A stretch of DNA of 64,000 nt from Halorubellus litoreus (GTDB lineage Archaea; Halobacteriota; Halobacteria; Halobacteriales; Natrialbaceae). Within the stretch, counting starts at the first letter, position 1. Each line of letters starts with the position of its first letter. The notes beneath the pieces are model-generated. The model was not told the DNA's origin and made no database searches. It worked only from the letters and a program-made list of their open reading frames with translations. The DNA is taken from assembly GCF_037081675.1 (NCBI RefSeq), contig NZ_JAZAQL010000005.1, forward strand, positions 248,001-312,000, given 5' to 3'. Below are positions 59,976 through 64,000 of this stretch, piece by piece. Both the position numbers and the translations under genes were made by a program.

Positions 59976-60902
59976 TCAGATACCGTCCGGGTGCGTGAGC
60001 TGGTCGTCGGCTTCCGCGACGAGCCCGCGCTGGATGGCGGCGTCGATGATGGCCTCGCACTCGTGGTCCGGGATGTCGTACGCGCTTCCCGCGATGGACT
60101 CGATCTCGGCGCGAGGCACCGGGAGGTCGCGGTTCTTCAGGAGTCGGACGACCTTGTTGTACGTCCGCGGGTCGACGTCCGGGGTGTCGCGTTCGCTCGA
60201 CGACGCCGAGGTGTCGTCGATCGAGCCGTCGGGGCTGGCGTTCGACGCGCTCGCCGTGCTCGGGGTCGACTCGCGGTTCGTCGCGGCGGTCTCCTCGCGG
60301 GACTGGTCGTCGAACGCGATGCCGTCGGTGTCGTCGTCCGATTCGGCGTCCTGGATGGGTGTCGTCGGTGCGTCGTTCGCGTCGGCGAACACGCTGTTCG
60401 AGGCGGTGTCGTCGGCGTCGTCGAACACGGACGTGGTGTCGTCGACCTCGAACGGCGTGCCGTCCTCGCCGGCGGATGCAGTCTCGGCGGTGTCGTCCGC
60501 GGCCGATGCGGTCCCGGTGGCGTCGCGTTCGTCCGCGCTCGCGTCGCCGTCGGTCGTCGTCGACGCGTCGTCGTCGGCGACGTCCGAGAGGATGCTCGGC
60601 GGAACGACCGCGTCCGCGTCCCCTGCTCCGGTCGCGTCGGGTTCGTCGCCGGCATCGGCTGCGGTAGCGTCACCGCCGGCGGTCGAGTCATCGGTCGCGG
60701 CGGCGCGCGTGGTCGCGGACGCGTTCGCTGCGGCGACGACAGGGTCGAGGACGCGTTCGAGCTTTCGCTCGCAGGTCCCGCAGAGGACGACGGTGGTCTG
60801 GTGTGCTGGCGTCGGCGCGAGCGCTTCGGGGACGACTGTCGACTCCCTGAGCGAGACGTCCATCGCCGCGCCACAGAAGTAACACGAGGAGAGGTCGGCC
60901 AT
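59976..60902 (-). CDS. Zinc-ribbon protein with long acidic linker and winged-helix-like C-terminus
   Basis: This 308-residue protein has an N-terminal zinc site (LSSCYFCGAAM, C7/C10, with LCGTCERKLERVL, C41/C44), about 170 residues of Asp/Ala/Thr/Ser-rich low-complexity sequence, and a folded C-terminal 75 residues (DPRTYNKVVRLLKNRDLPVP, then HECEAIIDAAIQRGLVAEAD) with the helical pattern of a winged helix. A nucleic-acid or regulatory role is plausible. No partner is apparent. ATG 60902 (MADLSSCYF) is chosen over 60947 because the zinc site then begins at once. Confidence 0.75.
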   Translation of the reverse strand: MADLSSCYFCGAAMDVSLRESTVVPEALAPTPAHQTTVVLCGTCERKLERVLDPVVAAANASATTRAAATDDSTAGGDATAADAGDEPDATGAGDADAVVPPSILSDVADDDASTTTDGDASADERDATGTASAADDTAETASAGEDGTPFEVDDTTSVFDDADDTASNSVFADANDAPTTPIQDAESDDDTDGIAFDDQSREETAATNRESTPSTASASNASPDGSIDDTSASSSERDTPDVDPRTYNKVVRLLKNRDLPVPRAEIESIAGSAYDIPDHECEAIIDAAIQRGLVAEADDQLTHPDGI

Positions 60903-61015
60903 GCCCGAGTTCGACGCTCGCACCCCACCTAAAACTTGCCACGCCACGCCACGAACATGATTCCTGGAGGAAACGCGGCGAAAAAATAATGCTCCTGGAG
61001 GGCGAGTGTCGTGTC

Positions 61016-61555
61016 ATGAGCGAACACGACGAGCACGGCTCCGGCGGGGTCCTCGTCGACCCGCCGACCGCGGCAGCGCTCGCCGCGGTCCCGTCGAACG
61101 ACCCGGTGAGCACGACCGAGGTCGCCGACGAACTGGACGTCCCGCGAGCGACCGCACGGGACGCACTCCTCGAACTGACCGCAGCCGACGACCTCGCGCA
61201 CCGACAGGTCCGCGGTCGCGTCGGCGTCGTCGACGTCTGGTATCGGCCGCGCGAGACCGACGAGGCGACGCTCGACGACCGCGTCGACGACGCACTCGCC
61301 GAACTCGCCGTCCCCGGTGCGAGCGAACTCATGCAGGACTGGCGGCGCGACGCCGTCCGCGAAGCGTTCGAGCACCTCCGGGACGCCGAGCGAGCGGACG
61401 CCTCGGCGGTCGTCGACGCCGTCTACCCGACTCACGAGGCCGGATACGACAGCGAGGAGGCGTGGTGGGGGATGGTCGCACCACGCCTGTCGCGACTCCC
61501 CGGCGTCGAATCCGGCGGGGACGGCGACCCCTGGCGGTTCGTCGCGGACGTCTGA
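61016..61555 (+). CDS. Winged-helix-containing haloarchaeal protein
   Basis: This 179-residue protein has a wHTH at about residues 25-65 (DPVSTTEVADELDVPRATARDALLELTAADDLAHRQV) that resembles DNA-binding regulators. A wing strand (VGVVDVWYRP) and a helical C-terminal domain (LMQDWRRDAVREAFEHLRDA, then AWWGMVAPRLSRLPGV) follow. Targets are unknown. ATG 61016 is chosen. Upstream, a run AAAAAATAA (60981-60989) lies about 27-35 nt before it as a TATA-like element. It is divergent from the zinc-ribbon gene. Confidence 0.72.
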   Translation: MSEHDEHGSGGVLVDPPTAAALAAVPSNDPVSTTEVADELDVPRATARDALLELTAADDLAHRQVRGRVGVVDVWYRPRETDEATLDDRVDDALAELAVPGASELMQDWRRDAVREAFEHLRDAERADASAVVDAVYPTHEAGYDSEEAWWGMVAPRLSRLPGVESGGDGDPWRFVADV

Positions 61556-61618
61556 GAAGGGACACCGACCGGCTCCGGTAACGAAGCGCGTGCGGACCGG
61601 CCGAACGAAGCGCGCGAG

Positions 61619-62290
61619 TCAGTAGATGAGTTCGTCGTCGTTCTCGACCATGTAGAGCGTGCGCGCCGCGATGTTCACGGCGTGGTCGCCGACGCGCTCC
61701 AGGTCCCGGATCGTCAGGAGGAGGCGGGAGACGTCCGCCATGAGCGTCTCGACGTTCGCGCCGTCCTCGAGTTCCGTCTCGATGAGGTCCCGGACCACCA
61801 TCTCGCTCGCGTCCTGACAGAGTTCGTCGAGGTCGTCGTCGCTCGCCGCGATCTCGCGGCACGCGACGGTGTCCTCGGTCTCGTAGGCGGCCATGGCGTC
61901 GCGCACCATCTCCGCGGTGACGTCGCCGATAGCTTGCACGTCGACCTCCGGGAACACGTCGCGGTCCGCTTCGAGCGTGTACTCCGCGAGGTTCACCGCG
62001 AGGTCGCCGACGCGCTCCAGGTCGGTGATGATCTTGAACGACGCGGCGATGAACCGGAGGTCGCTCGCGACCGGTTGCTGGAGCGCGATGAGGTCGATGC
62101 ACTCCTGTTCGAGTTCGAGGTACGTGTCGTTGACCTCGCCGTCGCCCTCGATGACGGAGCGAGCGCGCTCGTCGTCCTTGGATTCCAGGGCGACGAACGC
62201 GTCCTGGAGGCGGTCGAGGACGAGTTCGCTCATGTAGAGGATGTCCTCGCGTAGCTCCTCCAGTTGGTCCTGGTAGGTCTGTCGTGGCAT
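61619..62290 (-). CDS. phoU: Phosphate signalling complex protein PhoU
   Basis: This 223-residue helical protein has two three-helix repeats carrying the family metal-cluster motifs: RFIAASFKIITDLERVGDLAVNLAEY (about 79-104) and LLLTIRDLERVGDHAVNIAARTLY (about 190-213). The E/DxxRxxDxxxN patterns are intact in both. PhoU modulates phosphate transport through Pst and signalling in bacteria. In haloarchaea several PhoU paralogues exist. No pst genes are adjacent in this window. The neighbour on the other side of a divergent promoter is an AbrB-PhoU fusion. ATG 62290 (MPRQTYQDQLEELRED) is the family start. Confidence 0.93.
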   Translation of the reverse strand: MPRQTYQDQLEELREDILYMSELVLDRLQDAFVALESKDDERARSVIEGDGEVNDTYLELEQECIDLIALQQPVASDLRFIAASFKIITDLERVGDLAVNLAEYTLEADRDVFPEVDVQAIGDVTAEMVRDAMAAYETEDTVACREIAASDDDLDELCQDASEMVVRDLIETELEDGANVETLMADVSRLLLTIRDLERVGDHAVNIAARTLYMVENDDELIY

Positions 62291-62569
62291 ACGCGAACCT
62301 CAGACCGTCCCCGTTCAAAAATCTTCGTCACTCGACCCCGCTGTTTCTATAGTGTGTATATCGTTCTATTTGACTATATACTACACGTAGTTCTCTAGTG
62401 TGGGCGGGAGCGATACCGACGCACTTCGAGCGGGTTCGCTGCTGGGCTCTCGGCGGTATCGGCGGCTCCTCCCGGCATTCTGGCGTCCACGTGGGGATCG
62501 CCACCGAGCCGACCGCGTCGATATATAGGAATAGTCGGATTTATGGTCGGCGGTTGGATATCGACTGGC
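62291..62569. promoter_or_regulatory. Divergent promoter region of phoU and AbrB-PhoU
   Basis: On the minus strand ATTTTTGAA (about 62315-62323) is spaced about 27 nt from the phoU ATG. On the plus strand TTTATGG (62540-62546) is about 27 nt before ATG 62570. Between them 62340-62400 is AT-rich, with GTGTGTATA and TATACTACAC as imperfect inverted arms, possible binding sites for a phosphate-responsive or AbrB-type regulator. Confidence 0.45.
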
Positions 62570-63565
62570 ATGGAGACGCGCAAGGTGCAGGTGACCGGTG
62601 GGTCGACGTTCACCGTCTCGCTCCCGAAGGACTGGGCGACCGAGAACGGCGTGTCGGCGGGGACGACGGTCGAGTTCTACCCGGAGGACGACTCGCTGCT
62701 GTTGACGCCGAAGAGCGAGACGGAGCGCACGCGCGGCGCGCTCGACGTCACGAACCTGGAGGGCGAGCAGTTGACGCGCGCGGTGATGACGATGTACGTC
62801 TCGGGGTTCGACATCATCGAACTCGAGGCGAACCGCATCACGACCGACCAGCGTCGCGCCATCCGCGAGGCCACTCAGGGCCTGGTCGGCGTCGAGGTCC
62901 TGGAGGAGACCGGGGATAGCGTCGTCATCCAGGACCTCCTCGATTCCTCCGAGTTGAGTATCACGAACGCGGTGACGCGGATGCGCCTCATCGCGCAGTC
63001 GATGCTGGAGGACGCGGTGACGGCGCTCGTGGAGAACGACACGGACGTGGCGCGCGACGTCGTGGAGCGCGACGAGGACGTCGACCGGCTCTGGTTCGTC
63101 GTCTCCCGCATCTTCCGGTCGACGCTCCGGTCGCCGCGGGCCGCCGAGGAACTCGGCGTGAGCCGCGAGGACTGCTTCGACTACCACTCGAGCGCGCGCC
63201 AGCTCGAACGGATCGCGGACCACGCGGCGAAGATCGGGAACCTCGCGCTCGACCTGGAGGGGATGGACGACGAACTCGCGGGCGCGTTCGACGACCTGCA
63301 CGAGGACGCGTCGAACGTCGTCGACCTGGCGATGGACGCGCTGTTCGAGGCGGACGCCGACGAGGCGACGCGGCTCGCGAACCAGGCGCGCAAGGACATC
63401 CTCGGCATCGACGAGCACACGCGACGCATCGACGAGTTGCTCCGGGAGCGCGACCCGCAGGTCGCACAGAGCCTCGGGCTCGTCGTCGACTCGCTGTCCC
63501 GTAGCGCGGACTACGGCGGGAACATCGCCGAGACCGCCTTGCAGAAGGCTGCACCGAGCCCCTGA
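62570..63565 (+). CDS. AbrB-PhoU fusion regulator
   Basis: This 331-residue protein has an N-terminal SpoVT/AbrB swapped-hairpin DNA-binding domain (ETRKVQVTGGSTFTVSLPKD, then GTTVEFYPEDDSLLL, residues 1-45) and a C-terminal PhoU domain (about 110-325) with SARQLERIADHAAKIGNLAL and a second block (VDSLSRSADYGGNIAETAL). This fusion is typical of haloarchaeal phosphate-uptake regulators and suggests a DNA-binding protein that reads phosphate status. ATG 62570 (METRKVQVTGG) matches the AbrB start. The in-frame 62543 lies between the TATA element and the expected transcript start and is rejected. Confidence 0.9.
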   Translation: METRKVQVTGGSTFTVSLPKDWATENGVSAGTTVEFYPEDDSLLLTPKSETERTRGALDVTNLEGEQLTRAVMTMYVSGFDIIELEANRITTDQRRAIREATQGLVGVEVLEETGDSVVIQDLLDSSELSITNAVTRMRLIAQSMLEDAVTALVENDTDVARDVVERDEDVDRLWFVVSRIFRSTLRSPRAAEELGVSREDCFDYHSSARQLERIADHAAKIGNLALDLEGMDDELAGAFDDLHEDASNVVDLAMDALFEADADEATRLANQARKDILGIDEHTRRIDELLRERDPQVAQSLGLVVDSLSRSADYGGNIAETALQKAAPSP

Positions 63566-63670
63566 GCGCGCGAACGGAGCACTGGACGACTGCGCGAGCG
63601 GGCTGAGGAAGGGATACGCGGCGAGTGCGGACCGAGGGATTTTCGACGCTGTGGCGTGGAGTGTGGGGGT

Positions 63671-64000
63671 ATGACTGACGAACCCGCGGAGCGAATCGTG
63701 CCGGCGGTTCACGACACGGCCGAGGACATCGCGTCGATGGAGATTCGAGGTGCGGCGACGATCGCTGACGCGGCCGCAGGTGCGCTCGCGACGCAGGCGG
63801 AGGCGTCGACCGCGGAGACGCCCGAGGCGTTCGAGGCGGAGTTGAAGGCGGCGGCGCGACGGCTCTACGAGACGCGGCCGACGGCGGTGTCGCTCCCGAA
63901 CGCACTCCGGTTCGTGCTCTGGGACATGGAAGGCGGGAGCGTCGACGCGCTCCGGGAGAGCGTCGCCGAGAGCGCGGCGGGCTTCCAGACGGACCTCGCG
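63671..64000 (+). CDS. Ribose-1,5-bisphosphate isomerase, N-terminal part (truncated by window end)
   Basis: 110 codons are visible, starting ATG 63671 (MTDEPAERIVPAVHDTAEDI) and running off the window. The sequence IASMEIRGAATIADAAAGAL, followed by ARRLYETRPTAVSLPNALRFVL, is the conserved N-terminal region of the archaeal eIF2B-related R15P isomerase. The enzyme converts ribose 1,5-bisphosphate to ribulose 1,5-bisphosphate in the nucleoside/AMP degradation pathway that ends at archaeal RubisCO or feeds pentose metabolism. Methylthioribose-1-phosphate isomerases are related, but the SMEIRGAATIADAAA start favours R15P isomerase. Confidence 0.85.
   Translation, partial: MTDEPAERIVPAVHDTAEDIASMEIRGAATIADAAAGALATQAEASTAETPEAFEAELKAAARRLYETRPTAVSLPNALRFVLWDMEGGSVDALRESVAESAAGFQTDLA

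Noticed and set aside
62381..63712. 443-residue minus-strand frame over AbrB-PhoU
   Set aside because: Antisense of a clearly recognisable regulator, with an unstructured Arg-rich translation.

Overview
The window is chromosomal DNA of a haloarchaeon (class Halobacteria). GC is high with strongly GC-rich third codon positions. Predicted proteins are acidic. Many genes have a TATA-like box 25-30 nt before the start codon, which suggests leaderless transcripts. Twin-arginine secreted proteases, PGF-CTERM surface proteins, an intron-containing elongator tRNA-Met and B12-dependent ribonucleotide reductase all fit this group. The species cannot be named from the sequence.

0-19 kb: the tail of a membrane protein; deoC; two tandem PGF-CTERM surface proteins; a radical-SAM tRNA methylthiotransferase; an HTH regulator; a small membrane protein; HMG-CoA synthase (mevalonate route to archaeal lipids); two large surface proteins sharing a pilin-like N-terminal module; a DUF2150 protein; and a TatD-related hydrolase.

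19-29 kb: a family of four Tat-exported subtilisin-like proteases (halolysin type), three of them with PKD and C-terminal beta domains. Their start-proximal promoters look alike. A NYN-domain protein lies between the second and third.

29-34 kb: a cis-prenyltransferase-like protein lacking the catalytic Asp, an F420-dependent NADP reductase-like protein, a four-CBS protein with a ribosome-hibernation-like tail, a solo TnpB element, and a purine phosphoribosyltransferase-like gene.

34-43 kb: a cytochrome c oxidase cluster (subunit II, fused I+III, subunit IV) followed by small zinc-ribbon and membrane genes. A convergent translationally coupled operon of uncharacterised membrane proteins faces it.

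43-45 kb: an AT-richer island beside tRNA-Val. It carries a protein with an Rx4H HEPN-like signature, degraded coding segments, and a displaced copy of the tRNA 3' end.

45-51.4 kb: a secreted PKD protein; the trpD-trpF-trpE-trpG operon, with stop-start overlaps at trpF-trpE and trpE-trpG and a TGTAC-type palindrome upstream; and small membrane and secreted proteins.

51.4-64 kb: nrdJ with a coupled leader ORF; several haloarchaeal proteins of unknown function; a 49-residue zinc-finger protein; a TVP38/TMEM64-type membrane protein; tRNA-Met with an 83-nt intron and a duplicated 3' end; a divergent phoU / AbrB-PhoU pair; and the start of ribose-1,5-bisphosphate isomerase, which links nucleoside breakdown to central metabolism as deoC does at the other end.
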